A stretch of 64,000 nucleotides of DNA from a bacterium (GCA_024742285.1 JANSYR010000018.1:61913-125912); one strand, 5' to 3'. Shown: positions 9,155-17,386, counted from the stretch's first letter. Translations and numbers: made by a program. The notes: generated by a model from the letters alone, not told the origin.

Positions 9155-9997
9155 TTGGACACGCACCTCCTCGAGCTGACCGACGACGAACGCAAGCGCT
9201 ACGAAGAAGACGGCTTCTTCGCGCGCGCTTCCGTGTTCGGTCCCGAGGATCTCGAGCGGCTCCGGGCGGCGGCCGAGCGCGTCGCCGCGAGCGCGAAGCG
9301 GGCGGCTCTCGCCAAGGCCGAGGCGGTCGAGCGCGCCGAGGCGTCCGAGGGCGACGACTATCGGATCGACGGCAACCGCTACGTCGAGGCCGCCGATGCG
9401 ACGGTGCAGTACGAGCACGACGAAGGCAGCGAAACGATCCGCGTGATCGAGCCCTTCCACCACCTCGACCCGGTCTTCGAGACCCTCGTCGAGGATCCCC
9501 GGCTCGTCGTACCGCTCTGCGGCGTGCTCGACGCGGATCGGATCGCGCTCTGGACCGACAAGCTCAACCTGAAGCGTCCGCGCGAGGGCTCGGGCTTCCG
9601 CTGGCACCAGGACTCACCGTACTGGAGCCACGTCTGCTCCCACTGCGACCAGCTTCCGAACGTGATGATCACCCTCGACGACGCGGATCGGGGCAACGGC
9701 TGCTTTCGCGTGATCCGCGGGAGCCACGCGAAGGGCTTCCTGCCCGGCATCCACGACGGCACCGCCCTCGGCCCGCTCTTCACGGATCCCGAGGTCTTCG
9801 ACGAGCGCGACGAGTGGCTCGCGGAGCTGCCGGCGGGCAGCCTCGTCGTGTTCAGCGCCCACACCGTCCACGGCAGCCAGCCGAACGAGTCCGACCGCGC
9901 GCGGCGCGCGATCGTCCTCACCTACCAGCCGGCGGACGAGTCGATGTTCAAGCTCGAGGGCGTGAAGAACTTCGAGAAGCCTGCCGCGCGCACCTGA
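9155..9997 (+). CDS. Phytanoyl-CoA dioxygenase (PhyH) family protein
   Basis: 280 aa Fe(II)/2-oxoglutarate oxygenase. The metal motif H-Q-D appears in F-R-W-H-Q-D-S-P-Y-W (about 149-158) and the distal His in F-S-A-H-T-V-H-G-S. The following R-A-R-R-A-I-V-L-T-Y carries the Arg expected to bind 2-oxoglutarate. The substrate may be a small hydroxylated lipid or metabolite; this family is very diverse. I chose the TTG at 9155 (GGAG five nt upstream), because the first residues D-T-H-L-L-E-L-T-D-D-E-R form the usual N-terminal helix. Longer in-frame starts would include unrelated Pro/Gly-rich sequence and the antisense CBS remnant. Confidence 0.85.
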   Translation: MDTHLLELTDDERKRYEEDGFFARASVFGPEDLERLRAAAERVAASAKRAALAKAEAVERAEASEGDDYRIDGNRYVEAADATVQYEHDEGSETIRVIEPFHHLDPVFETLVEDPRLVVPLCGVLDADRIALWTDKLNLKRPREGSGFRWHQDSPYWSHVCSHCDQLPNVMITLDDADRGNGCFRVIRGSHAKGFLPGIHDGTALGPLFTDPEVFDERDEWLAELPAGSLVVFSAHTVHGSQPNESDRARRAIVLTYQPADESMFKLEGVKNFEKPAART

Positions 9998-10018
9998 GCG
10001 GGACGCGCGGCCCCTGAC

Positions 10019-10282
10019 TCAGAGCAGCTTCCGGAGGTCCTTGAGGCCGGTCTTGATCTCATCGACGAGGAGCTCGGCGGCCTCGCCGATGTCTTCCAAC
10101 GCCTCCGCGCCTTCGCGCCCGAGCCGTTGGAGATGGGCCTCGAGCTTCTGCCACTTCTGCTCCGCCTCGTGCCAGGCGTCCTCGGCGTCCTTCTTGCCGA
10201 GGTCGAGCTGTACGCGCAGCTCGTCGCGTTTCGTCTTGAGGTCTTCGAACTCCTGCTGAAGGCGTTCACCGAGATCCGACAT
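10019..10282 (-). CDS. Small coiled-coil protein
   Basis: 87 aa, almost entirely charged helix. Heptad-like spacing runs from L-Q-Q-E-F-E-D-L-K through K-L-E-A-H-L-Q-R-L to L-K-D-L-R-K-L-L. There is no signal peptide, membrane segment or Cys. A strong AAGGAG six nt before the ATG at 10282 supports translation. It resembles the many uncharacterised short helical proteins of proteobacteria; no function can be assigned. It is convergent with the PhyH gene, and the carbonic anhydrase gene upstream is on the same strand. Confidence 0.7.
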   Translation of the reverse strand: MSDLGERLQQEFEDLKTKRDELRVQLDLGKKDAEDAWHEAEQKWQKLEAHLQRLGREGAEALEDIGEAAELLVDEIKTGLKDLRKLL

Positions 10283-10391
10283 GCTTCGCTCCTTTCGTCG
10301 CGGGACCCAGGGGCCTTCGCGTGGTCGCAGCATCGTTCCGGTCGGGCGGGCGTCAAGGGCCGTGCGATGGATCTTTCCCGGTGCCGAGGCG

Positions 10392-11129
10392 CTAGCCGCC
10401 GTCGATCTCGCGTCCGTGGAGCGGCTGCACCGGCCGCGCGTTGCCGCCCTCGAGGACGAGCAGGCGGACCACCTGCTCGGGCGAGACCGTCGGGTGCTCC
10501 GAGAGGATCAGCCACTGGATGCCTTCGTCGTAGGGCGCGGTCGTGAGCGATCCCTCGTAGGAGTAGAAGTGCGTCTCGTCGGGGAACAGCTTCGAGACGT
10601 CGAGATGGCCCTCCAGGTCGACGCGGCCGATGTCGCGCGGGGCGTCCTGCAGGATGCGCTCGAGGAACGGGTTCGGCGGGCCGACGTCGAAGAGGAGGCC
10701 GAGGACGAGCGCACGGCCCTCGCCGTCGTGGTGAACCAGATGGAGTTCGACCGGGAAGCGGCGGTGGGCGATCAGGTGCTCGGACGGCGTGTGGAAATGG
10801 AGCTGCTCGAGGGCGTAGTGGCGGCCGTCGAACTCGACCTCGCTCCCCGGGTCGTACTGCATCTCGATCGTGTGATCACGGTGGATCAGGTGCTCCGCCG
10901 TGTCGGCGTAGTGGATCGCGATCTCGTGCTGCTTCGCGCTCTTCGGGGGCGTCGCAGGCAGATCGATCGGAGACTGGAGATGGATCCCGTCTCGCGGCTC
11001 GATCGTCGCGGCGGCGAAGAGCGTCTCTTCGGCGAGGCTCGGGGTCGCGAGCGCCGCGCAGGAGAGGGCGAGGGCGGGGAAGAGCCGGCCGGGACGCGGC
11101 AGGCGGTGGCTTCGAGTCGGATTCGGCAT
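10392..11129 (-). CDS. Alpha-class carbonic anhydrase, exported
   Basis: 245 aa with a Sec signal peptide (R/P-rich start, then F-P-A-L-A-L-S-C-A-A-L-A, cleavage likely after S-L-A). It hydrates CO2 in the periplasm. The zinc ligands are visible: L-H-F-H-T-P-S-E-H gives the HxH pair, and E-L-H-L-V-H-H-D gives the third His. An A-x-x-x-x-L-H-R/S-P-I-D-L-like start of the fold is present (I-H-L-Q-S-P-I-D-L). ATG at 11129 has GGAG about 7 nt upstream. It may share a transcript with the small exported protein gene located just upstream on the same strand. Confidence 0.9.
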   Translation of the reverse strand: MPNPTRSHRLPRPGRLFPALALSCAALATPSLAEETLFAAATIEPRDGIHLQSPIDLPATPPKSAKQHEIAIHYADTAEHLIHRDHTIEMQYDPGSEVEFDGRHYALEQLHFHTPSEHLIAHRRFPVELHLVHHDGEGRALVLGLLFDVGPPNPFLERILQDAPRDIGRVDLEGHLDVSKLFPDETHFYSYEGSLTTAPYDEGIQWLILSEHPTVSPEQVVRLLVLEGGNARPVQPLHGREIDGG

Positions 11130-11257
11130 GGATGGACTCCGGCGCGCGGACCCGGCGACTTGCATGGGCGCTCGCGCGACAGGCGCATCGCGACGGCATG
11201 AGCCGCACGCGAGCGAGGTCGTTCTGGGCGTGTTCCTGGCTGGGTGGGGCTCGCCGA

Positions 11258-11572
11258 TCAGGCGAGGGGCGGGGCGCGCGGGATCATCCGTCGCAGGTGG
11301 CGACGGTCGATCAGGGTGCACACGCGGGCGAGGAGACTCGTCGCGCGGACGCGGACCAGGCGCTCGCTGAGACTCCGGTCGACGTGGCCGTCGTCCTCGA
11401 GCTCGACTTCGAACTTCTCGGTCTCGTCGTCCTCGGCGAGGACGTTCTCGGGCAGGTCGCTCGTCGCCTCGTCGGCGGCGAAGACCGGCGCGGCGAAGGC
11501 CAGCGAGAGCAGGAGGATCAGCCCGACCAGCAGCGGACGATCGGTGCGGAACCGTCTCTCGTCTCTCTGCAT
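11258..11572 (-). CDS. Small exported or membrane-anchored protein, unknown
   Basis: 104 aa. A hydrophobic stretch L-L-V-G-L-I-L-L-L-S-L-A-F-A (about 14-27) ends at A-P-V-F-A-A, a good signal-peptidase site. It is followed by an acidic linker (D-E-T-E-K-F-E-V-E-L-E-D-D) and a basic tail. The ATG at 11572 is preceded by AGGAG at six nt spacing, which argues for real translation. It is not recognised as a known family. It sits between the ThrH-like gene and the carbonic anhydrase gene, all on the minus strand. The basic C-terminal third has weaker coding character. Confidence 0.5.
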   Translation of the reverse strand: MQRDERRFRTDRPLLVGLILLLSLAFAAPVFAADEATSDLPENVLAEDDETEKFEVELEDDGHVDRSLSERLVRVRATSLLARVCTLIDRRHLRRMIPRAPPLA

Positions 11573-11602
11573 CCTCGTCTCCTGCCTCGACCCGCCCCGG
11601 CC

Positions 11603-12214
11603 CTAGAGGTCCCGGAGCGACGCCTTCGCGAACTCCGCCTGGAGCTCGTCGTATTCGCGCGCGACCGGGAATTGCGGGAACTCGTCGATCACGTTCTGCG
11701 GCGGTCGGAAGAGGATCCCGGCCTCCGCTTCGGAGAGCATCGTCGTGTCGTTGTACGAGTCGCCGGTCGCGATGCAGCGGAACTTGAGCGAGTGGAAGGC
11801 CTTCACCGAGGCCCGCTTGGGGTCGGGCTGGCGGATCAAGTAGTTCGTGATCATCCCCTCGCCGTCGATCTCGAGCTTGTGGCAGAGGATCGTCGGCCAG
11901 CCGAGCTTGCGCATGAAGGGCTCGGCGAACTCGTAGAACGTGTCCGAGAGGATCACGACCTGGAAGCGCTCGCGCAGCCAGTCGAGGGCCTCGGCGGCAC
12001 CGGGAAGGGGATCCATCCCGTCGATCACTTCCTGGATGTCGCCGATCCCGAGCTTGTGCTCGCGCAGGATCTCGAGTCGCTGGGTCATCAGCTCGTCGTA
12101 GTCCGGGATGTCGCGGGTCGTCGCCTTCAACGCGTCGATTCCCGTTCGCTCGGCGAAGTTGATCCAGACTTCGGGGATCAGGACCCCTTCGAGATCGAGG
12201 CAGGCGATTTCCAT
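11603..12214 (-). CDS. thrH: ThrH-like phosphoserine phosphatase/homoserine phosphotransferase
   Basis: 203 aa, the exact size of Pseudomonas ThrH. It is a HAD-superfamily enzyme that dephosphorylates phosphoserine and can transfer phosphate to homoserine. Motif I is C-L-D-L-E-G-V-L-I-P (D-x-E-G, characteristic of ThrH rather than SerB). Motif II is I-L-S-D-T-F and the motif III/IV region is A-T-G-D-S-Y-N-D-T. The ATG at 12214 begins directly at motif I as in the family. It is divergent from uppP, with the start codons about 176 nt apart. The assignment is secure at family level; in vivo substrate is inferred. Confidence 0.88.
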   Translation of the reverse strand: MEIACLDLEGVLIPEVWINFAERTGIDALKATTRDIPDYDELMTQRLEILREHKLGIGDIQEVIDGMDPLPGAAEALDWLRERFQVVILSDTFYEFAEPFMRKLGWPTILCHKLEIDGEGMITNYLIRQPDPKRASVKAFHSLKFRCIATGDSYNDTTMLSEAEAGILFRPPQNVIDEFPQFPVAREYDELQAEFAKASLRDL

Positions 12215-12390
12215 GGGCCGGGTTTTAGCAAGCCGCTGGGGATTGCGCTTGAAAAACGCCGCCGGCCAACCGATTCGGTACGCTCGGCGTCGCGCCTCCC
12301 CCCGGCTGCGTTCCTGCCGCAACGATCCGTGGCAGATCGCCCCGTGCCTCGGCCGCGGCCGACCGGACGGACTGGAGAGAGGGAGAACGC

Positions 12391-13173
12391 TTGGACCCGA
12401 TCGAAGCCCTGCTGCTCGGCCTCGCCCAGGGACTGACCGAGTTCTTTCCGGTCTCGAGCTCCGGACACCTGGCGATGCTGCAGGCCCTCTTCGGGGGGCG
12501 CGAGTCCGGCGGGCTGCTCTTCGAGGTCGGGGTCCACGTCGCGACCCTCTTCGCGATCGCGTTCTTCTATCGCGCCCGGATCGCGGAGCTCCTCCGCGGG
12601 TTCTTCGCGCGGGAGCGGGAGACCCTCGAGTACGTGGGGAAGCTGGCGGTCGGGACCGTGCCCGCCGTCGTCGTCGGACTCGGCGCGAAGGACTTCATCG
12701 ATGCGCAGTTCTCGAACCCGTCGAGGGTCGGGGGGCTGCTCCTCACCACCGGCGTGATCGTGATGAGTACCCGCTGGACGGCGCCGAAGGCGACCGCGGA
12801 GGTCCCGTCCTGGGGAGCGGCGCTCCTGATCGGGTGCGCGCAAGCCTTCGCGATCCTGCCCGGGATCTCGCGCAGCGGCTCGACCGTCGCGATGGCGCTG
12901 CTGCTCGGCGTGGCTCCGCTCGCCGCCGCCGAGTTCGCGTTCCTGCTCGGGATCATCGCGATCGCCGGGGCGGCGGTCCTGATGCTCCCGGACCTCCAGA
13001 GCGCGGACCTCAGGGCCATGACGGATCTCGCGATCGGCGGTGCCGCGGCGCTCGCGTCGGGCCTCGTCGCGATCTGGCTCTTCGTGCGGATGCTCGATCG
13101 GAGCCTCTTCCACCACTGGGCCTGGTACTGCTGGGGGGTCGGCGGGGCGTTCGTGCTCTGGTCGCTCGGCTAG
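12391..13173 (+). CDS. uppP: Undecaprenyl-diphosphatase
   Basis: 260 aa polytopic membrane enzyme (BacA type) that dephosphorylates undecaprenyl pyrophosphate, recycling the lipid carrier used by MraY/MurG. The first signature G-L-T-E-F-F-P-V-S-S-S-G-H (about 14-26) and the second P-G-I-S-R-S-G-S-T (about 155-163) contain the catalytic Glu, Ser and Arg residues. About seven hydrophobic segments are visible. Start is TTG at 12391 with GAGAGAGGGAG upstream. It stands alone here, about 30 kb from the dcw genes with which it acts functionally. Confidence 0.95.
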   Translation: MDPIEALLLGLAQGLTEFFPVSSSGHLAMLQALFGGRESGGLLFEVGVHVATLFAIAFFYRARIAELLRGFFARERETLEYVGKLAVGTVPAVVVGLGAKDFIDAQFSNPSRVGGLLLTTGVIVMSTRWTAPKATAEVPSWGAALLIGCAQAFAILPGISRSGSTVAMALLLGVAPLAAAEFAFLLGIIAIAGAAVLMLPDLQSADLRAMTDLAIGGAAALASGLVAIWLFVRMLDRSLFHHWAWYCWGVGGAFVLWSLG

Positions 13174-13182
13174 ACCGGCCGC

Positions 13183-14136
13183 CTAGCGTCCCAGATACCG
13201 CGATTCCGAGGGCCGTCCCTCGGTCGGGAGTCCGGCGTCCCAGGCGGGCTCCCCGCCGAACTCATCCACCAGCCAGTCGATCATCGCGCGCACCTTCGGC
13301 GAGAGATGCCGGCTCTCCGGATAGACGGTGTAGACCGCGCTCGTGCGCGTGGTCTCCTCGGGCAGCACCGGGACCAGTCGTCCCGCCCGGATGTCGTCGG
13401 CGGTCAAGAACGTCGGCAGGTAGACGAGCCCGAGATTCGCGAGCGCCGCGTTGCGGAGAGCATCGCCGTTGTCGGCGTAGAACGTGCCGCGCGTCTCGAT
13501 CCGGCGGCCGTTCCGGAAGGCCCAGGTCTCGCTCGGGCCGTGGTAGCCCATGCAGTTGTGGTGGGCGAGATCGTCGGGGCGCTCGATCGGCGCCGCGTTC
13601 TCGAGGTAGGTCGGAGAGGCGACGATCAGGCCGCGCATGGGGCAGACCTCGCGGAGGACGTAGCTCGGGGTCCGCGGGCGGCCGATCCGGATCGAGAGGT
13701 CGATCCGTTCGTGGACGAGATCGACGCTCCGGTCGGTCAGCTCGAACTCGACCTGGACGGCGGGGTAGCGAGCGAGGAAGCCCTCGAGCCGGGGCGCGAC
13801 GACCATGTGCCCGAAGGACATGGGGGCGGCCAGGCGGATCACGCCGGAAGGCGCCGCCTCGAGGCGGCGGATCGAGAGCTCGGCGGCCTCGGCCTCCTCG
13901 CCGACGCGCTGGCAGTGGGCGAAGAAGATCTCGCCCACCTCGGTCAGGCTCATCGTCCGCGTCGTGCGCCGCAGGAGCTGGGCTCCCAGACGGGCCTCGA
14001 GACCCGAGATCTCCCGGCTGACGGAGGCCTTCGAGAGACCGAGACGGCGCGCGGCGGCCGTGAAGCTGCCTTCCTCGACGACGCTCGAAAACACGAGCAT
14101 GGCCGCGACGTTGGCGACGGGGTTGCGTTCGATCAC
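13183..14136 (-). CDS. LysR-family transcriptional regulator
   Basis: About 317 aa. The N-terminal winged helix shows F-S-S-V-V-E-E-G-S-F-T-A-A-A-R-R-L-G-L-S followed by V-S-R-E-I-S-G-L-E-A-R-L-G, the canonical LysR HTH. A substrate-binding domain follows, with L-S-I-R-I-G-R-P and G-L-V-Y-L-P-T-F motifs typical of the CrgA/DmlR-like group. The start is uncertain: GTG at 14136 gives the normal N-terminal length, ATG at 14100 would trim it, and a GTG at 14214 would add 26 atypical residues. It is divergent from the exported protein at 14241, a likely target. Confidence 0.88.
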   Translation of the reverse strand: MIERNPVANVAAMLVFSSVVEEGSFTAAARRLGLSKASVSREISGLEARLGAQLLRRTTRTMSLTEVGEIFFAHCQRVGEEAEAAELSIRRLEAAPSGVIRLAAPMSFGHMVVAPRLEGFLARYPAVQVEFELTDRSVDLVHERIDLSIRIGRPRTPSYVLREVCPMRGLIVASPTYLENAAPIERPDDLAHHNCMGYHGPSETWAFRNGRRIETRGTFYADNGDALRNAALANLGLVYLPTFLTADDIRAGRLVPVLPEETTRTSAVYTVYPESRHLSPKVRAMIDWLVDEFGGEPAWDAGLPTEGRPSESRYLGR

Positions 14137-14137
14137 A

Positions 14138-14157
14138 TTGTTGCTCAAGGGAAACAA
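14138..14157. promoter_or_regulatory. Candidate LysR-type operator
   Basis: TTGTT and AACAA half-sites are separated by 10 nt, giving the dyad with T...A spacing typical of LysR-type boxes. It lies between the divergent regulator and exported-protein genes. The match is short, so it could be chance. Confidence 0.35.
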
Positions 14158-14240
14158 CCTTGTTCGAAAGGGCGCATTGTCTCGGGTGAAGACTAGGCCG
14201 AAATTCTTCCCCACGCGCCCCTTGATTCAAGGGGACCCCA

Positions 14241-14867
14241 ATGAACCTCCAAAGCGAAATCCGATTCGCCTCCTATCCGGGCATCCGCCCGCCGCGCCTC
14301 CCGAAGCGCAGCCGAGCCCGGATCCGCCTCGCGACCGTCGCCCTCGTGGTCGGTCTGCTCGCGAGCCTCGCCAGCGCGGCCTCCGCCGGCGATTCGCTCT
14401 GCCCGATGGCGGAGACGCCCCACGCAGAGCCCGGCGCGCTCTTCGAGACGATCGAAGCCGCCGCCGTCGACGCGCTGGCCCACGCCCACCACACGGCGCG
14501 GCCCGGCGACCGCGGGCGACTCCTGCTCGGAACGATCTACCGCGTGGGGGAGGCCTACGCCTACAGCCCGCCGATCCGCTCGGACGGCACGGTCTGGTCG
14601 TCGCGTCCGCCGGTCCTGCGCTTCGCGCTCCGCCCGGCCGACGTCGCCAGCTACGTGCTCCATCCGCGCTCCGGCTCGACCCGGATCGACCGCGCCAACG
14701 AGGCGCCGAACGCCAGCGAGCGTCGCGTCGTCGACGTGCTCGATCCACAGGAACGTCCGCTCTTCGTGCTGACGCCGAGCCGGCGAGTCGTCCGCTACGG
14801 AGACCGGGTCACGACCGAGGTTGCGATCCGACCGGTCGAGCCGGTCCTGGTCGCCGCGGCGCGTTAG
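14241..14867 (+). CDS. Exported protein with faint DUF4329-like pattern
   Basis: 208 aa. A long n-region is followed by a hydrophobic signal core (V-A-L-V-V-G-L-L-A-S-L-A) ending near A-S-A-A-S-A-G. The mature part begins with A-L-F-E-T-I-E-A-A-A-V-D-A-L and has Y-A-Y-S-P-P-I, then V-A-S-Y-V-L-H-P. This order recalls DUF4329/JAB-like domains (F-x-x-x-x-x-A-A, Y-x-x-x-P, Y-H-T-H-P), but the second His is replaced by Leu, so a metalloprotease role is doubtful. It is divergent from the LysR regulator. Function unknown. Confidence 0.65.
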   Translation: MNLQSEIRFASYPGIRPPRLPKRSRARIRLATVALVVGLLASLASAASAGDSLCPMAETPHAEPGALFETIEAAAVDALAHAHHTARPGDRGRLLLGTIYRVGEAYAYSPPIRSDGTVWSSRPPVLRFALRPADVASYVLHPRSGSTRIDRANEAPNASERRVVDVLDPQERPLFVLTPSRRVVRYGDRVTTEVAIRPVEPVLVAAAR

Positions 14868-14901
14868 TCGAAGCGACGTAGCGGAGCCGATCGTGCGGAT
14901 T

Positions 14902-14932
14902 CCCCCTGACCGGCTGTTTACCCGGTCGGGGG
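14902..14932 (+). terminator. Possible terminator hairpin after the exported protein gene
   Basis: CCCCC-T-GACCGG pairs with CCGGTC-GGGGG around an 8-nt loop; one T is bulged, leaving 11 bp. There is no U-tract, so intrinsic termination is uncertain; it may act as a processing or attenuation hairpin. Confidence 0.4.
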
Positions 14933-15012
14933 GTGTTCCGGCCTGCCTGGATGGCGGTCTTCGTCTCGTAAGGCGGGAAAACAGTGCCACGAGCGGCCGA
15001 TCCTGGTCACTT

Positions 15013-15035
15013 CCTGGGGAGCGTTCCACCCCAGG
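15013..15035 (+). promoter_or_regulatory. Hairpin overlapping a ribosome-binding site
   Basis: CCTGGGG (15013-15019) pairs perfectly with CCCCAGG (15029-15035) across a 9-nt loop. The right arm includes the first bases of AGGAGA (15033-15038), the Shine-Dalgarno of the PEP-CTERM gene starting at 15049. Folding would hide part of that site. Confidence 0.45.
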
Positions 15036-15048
15036 AGACCGAGTCGAC

Positions 15049-15876
15049 GTGCGAGTGATCCCCTCCCGCAGCCGAGCCAGGCTGCCGAGTACTCGATCCG
15101 CTTCCGGACGAACCGGTCGAGGGTGGAGCAGGACCGCTCTGCTCCCTGCCGTTCTCGTTGGACTGCTCATTTCGTCGGTCGCTTCGGCGCAGATTTCGAA
15201 CGTCTCGTTCGCGATCAATACAGATCCCGCAGGTTCGGCTCCGCCCGAAACGGAGCTCGGCTCTCACAATGAGCATCTGTCTGGACTGGCCCCTCCCGTG
15301 TCCTACCAGAACCTGCTGACGTCGACGAACGGCTCCGGTGCCTTCATCAGCGGGTCGATCGACGCCTTCGCGGGGCTCTCGAGCGCGGGTGGCACCGGCA
15401 GTGCCAACCTGACCAACTCTGGACCGAGCTCCTACGAGTTCTACTCCGGCCTGTCGATCTTCGATTTCCTGGTTACGCCGACGGAGGACACCCTCACCCG
15501 TCTCCGGGGCAGCCTCGAGGTCTCAGGAGGGACGGGGGATCCGATCCACGGCAATCGACAGGTCGCTCGATACCAGGTTCACCAGGTCATCGTTCCCGAC
15601 GTCTTCGAGACGCTCGTCGAGGAGCAGGAGATCACGGTTCCCGGCCAGCTCGCCTTCGATCGGCAGGTCTTCATGCAGGCCGGAAACACCTACAAGGTGA
15701 CCGGCTACGCGTGGGTGTTCGCGGGGGCTCTCGTCAACTCGTTCGCGACCCACGCGACTGCGAGCTGGGACCTCACGTTCTCGGTGGTCCCCGAACCGTC
15801 GACGGCCCTCCTGCTCGGGCTCGGACTCGTTGCGCTGTCGAGCCGGCGACCTTCGGCGGGCGCGCGAATCCGCTGA
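15049..15876 (+). CDS. PEP-CTERM sorting-domain protein
   Basis: 275 aa surface/exported protein. A basic n-region and hydrophobic core (L-L-P-A-V-L-V-G-L-L-I-S-S) precede a cleavage site near V-A-S-A-Q. The mature part is Ser/Thr/Gly-rich and beta-like. The C-terminus is a textbook PEP-CTERM signal: V-P-E-P-S-T-A-L-L-L-G-L-G-L, then S-S-R-R-P, which exosortase/archaeosortase-type enzymes process in EPS-producing Gram-negatives. No exosortase is in this window. GTG at 15049 has AGGAGA about 10 nt upstream. It is convergent with a second PEP-CTERM-like gene, sharing a terminator. The ligand or function of the mature domain is unknown. Confidence 0.85.
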   Translation: MRVIPSRSRARLPSTRSASGRTGRGWSRTALLPAVLVGLLISSVASAQISNVSFAINTDPAGSAPPETELGSHNEHLSGLAPPVSYQNLLTSTNGSGAFISGSIDAFAGLSSAGGTGSANLTNSGPSSYEFYSGLSIFDFLVTPTEDTLTRLRGSLEVSGGTGDPIHGNRQVARYQVHQVIVPDVFETLVEEQEITVPGQLAFDRQVFMQAGNTYKVTGYAWVFAGALVNSFATHATASWDLTFSVVPEPSTALLLGLGLVALSSRRPSAGARIR

Positions 15877-15952
15877 GCGGAGTACTGGATCACCGGGGCA
15901 GGGCCAGTACTCTCGTGTGCATGCCTGCAAAGTCGAGCCCGAACGGAGGAAC

Positions 15953-15977
15953 GGCCCCGCTCATCCGAGCGGGGGCC
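15953..15977. terminator. Bidirectional terminator between convergent PEP-CTERM-type genes
   Basis: GGCCCCGCTC pairs with GAGCGGGGGCC around loop ATCC, and TTCATTCGTT follows on the plus strand. It lies 76 nt after one gene and just beyond the stop of the opposing gene. Its core is nearly identical to the terminator at 17357. Confidence 0.8.
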
Positions 15978-15978
15978 T

Positions 15979-17277
15979 TCATTCGTTAGGAGCAGGTCGG
16001 CGGCGGCCTCGACTCGTGGCGACGACCGCAACGATCGTGATCCACAGGGCGTGCCCGACCCGGGGCTCCGGTACGGTCAGCACGCCGTAGCCGTTCGCGT
16101 CCGCGCCCGTTCCGAGCGTCGGCCCGGTGCACGAGAGGGACGCCCAGGTCGTGCAACCGCTGATCGGCGTGCGTGCACCGGTCAGCGCGTCCACCCGGAA
16201 GATCCGATCCACTCCCCCGTCTTCCGACGTCACGAAGTCGAAGGAGGGCAGCGCGGCGAGCGCTTCGAGGTTGGCGAACGGATCCCCGACCCCGATCGGA
16301 GCGCAGGTCGGGTCGTCTCCGGAGAGCACGGCGCGATCGCCGGTCGCGCGATCGATCTCCATGACCGTCCCGCCGAAGCACGGAGCGCCGACGTGCGGCA
16401 TGCGGGAAGCGACGGTCGTCTCCCCGGCGTCGAGGGGGACGACGCTGTGGGCGAAGCCCGGGACGGGTCCGCTGCCCACGATGCTGCCGATGCAGGCCCC
16501 ACCGGACGTCGTTTCACAGCCGCTCAATACGGTCCGATTTCCGGTGGTCGGGTCGACCTCGATCAGCCGGCCGATTCCCGAGTCGCCGTCTGCGACGAGG
16601 AGGGTGCCGTCCCGGGTGGCGAAGAGGCCGTTGATTTCGACGAAGGGGTCGCCGGCGCCGCTGATCGTCTGGCAATCGATGTCGTAGCCGGAGAGGACGG
16701 TCCGGTCGCCCGTCGTCGGGTCGATCTGGAGCACTCCCTCGGCGGCGAATCCGCAGCCGGAATAGGACACGCCGACCACGAAGTCGCCCGCCTCGAGGGC
16801 GGGGGGATTCGCCGTGGCCGTCGTGATGGTCACGACGTCGCCGAGGAGCGTCCCGAGCGGTCCGGAGCCGATGACGCTCCCGCTGCAGGTTCCGGTGCTC
16901 GTGGTGTCGCAGCCCGACACGACGGTCCCCACGCCGTCCGGGAACGAGAGGCGAAGCAGGCGGCTCGGGAGTCCGTTGCCGTCCGCCACCAGGACGCTCC
17001 CGGTACTCGGCTCCCAGCCGAGTCGGTAGATGAAGGTCGGGAGCTCTCCGCTTCCGATCGACGTGCAGACGCCGCCGTCGTCGACGAGTCCGACGAGGAT
17101 CCGACGATCGCCCGTCGTCGGGTCGACCTGCATCACGCCGTTGGAGAACGAGCCGCCGCAGCTGAAGGACGATTCGACGAAGACGAGCGGCGTCGTCTGG
17201 GCCCGCGCGGCGCCCACTGGAAGCAGCGCGAAGGAGAGCGACGCCACGCCCAGAAGGAGCAGAAAGTTGAATCGCAT
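15979..17277 (-). CDS. Exported repeat protein with degenerate PEP-CTERM-like tail
   Basis: 432 aa. The signal peptide is clear (L-L-L-L-G-V-A-S-L-S-F-A, cleavage near A-R-A-Q). The mature region is built from recurring units: D-P-T-T-G-D-R or D-P-T-T-G-N-R followed by T-V-L-S-G and a Cys-containing loop, with L-L-V-A-D-G in the same registers, suggesting a beta-propeller-like fold. The end reads V-P-E-P-R-V-G-H-A-L, then a hydrophobic run and S-R-G-R-R-R. It has PEP-CTERM layout but a poorer motif. Paired Cys residues fit an exported protein. It is convergent with the 15049 gene. Role unknown; adhesion or surface matrix is only a guess. Confidence 0.8.
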   Translation of the reverse strand: MRFNFLLLLGVASLSFALLPVGAARAQTTPLVFVESSFSCGGSFSNGVMQVDPTTGDRRILVGLVDDGGVCTSIGSGELPTFIYRLGWEPSTGSVLVADGNGLPSRLLRLSFPDGVGTVVSGCDTTSTGTCSGSVIGSGPLGTLLGDVVTITTATANPPALEAGDFVVGVSYSGCGFAAEGVLQIDPTTGDRTVLSGYDIDCQTISGAGDPFVEINGLFATRDGTLLVADGDSGIGRLIEVDPTTGNRTVLSGCETTSGGACIGSIVGSGPVPGFAHSVVPLDAGETTVASRMPHVGAPCFGGTVMEIDRATGDRAVLSGDDPTCAPIGVGDPFANLEALAALPSFDFVTSEDGGVDRIFRVDALTGARTPISGCTTWASLSCTGPTLGTGADANGYGVLTVPEPRVGHALWITIVAVVATSRGRRRPAPNE

Positions 17278-17356
17278 CCGCCTAGCGTGAGCCCTCCGAC
17301 CTTCCGCTGTCAAGCAGATCCTCCACTGCTCCAACCCCATCCGATCCGAAACAAAG

Positions 17357-17386
17357 AACGCCCCCGCTCATCCGAGCGGGGGCGTT
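17357..17386 (-). terminator. Terminator downstream of the sigma factor gene
   Basis: AACGCCCCCGCTC and GAGCGGGGGCGTT form a perfect 13-bp stem around ATCC. Read on the minus strand, the stem is followed by CTTTGTTTC, fitting termination of the sigma-factor transcript. Confidence 0.85.

Noticed and set aside
6886..9195. Long minus-strand open frame over typA
   Set aside because: Composition is that of an antisense shadow; only the 40 codons of CBS sequence in it resemble a protein, and these are reported separately.
14880..15048. Possible cyclic-di-GMP or other riboswitch before the PEP-CTERM gene
   Set aside because: The region has hairpins but lacks the conserved GEMM core sequences; kept only as separate hairpins.
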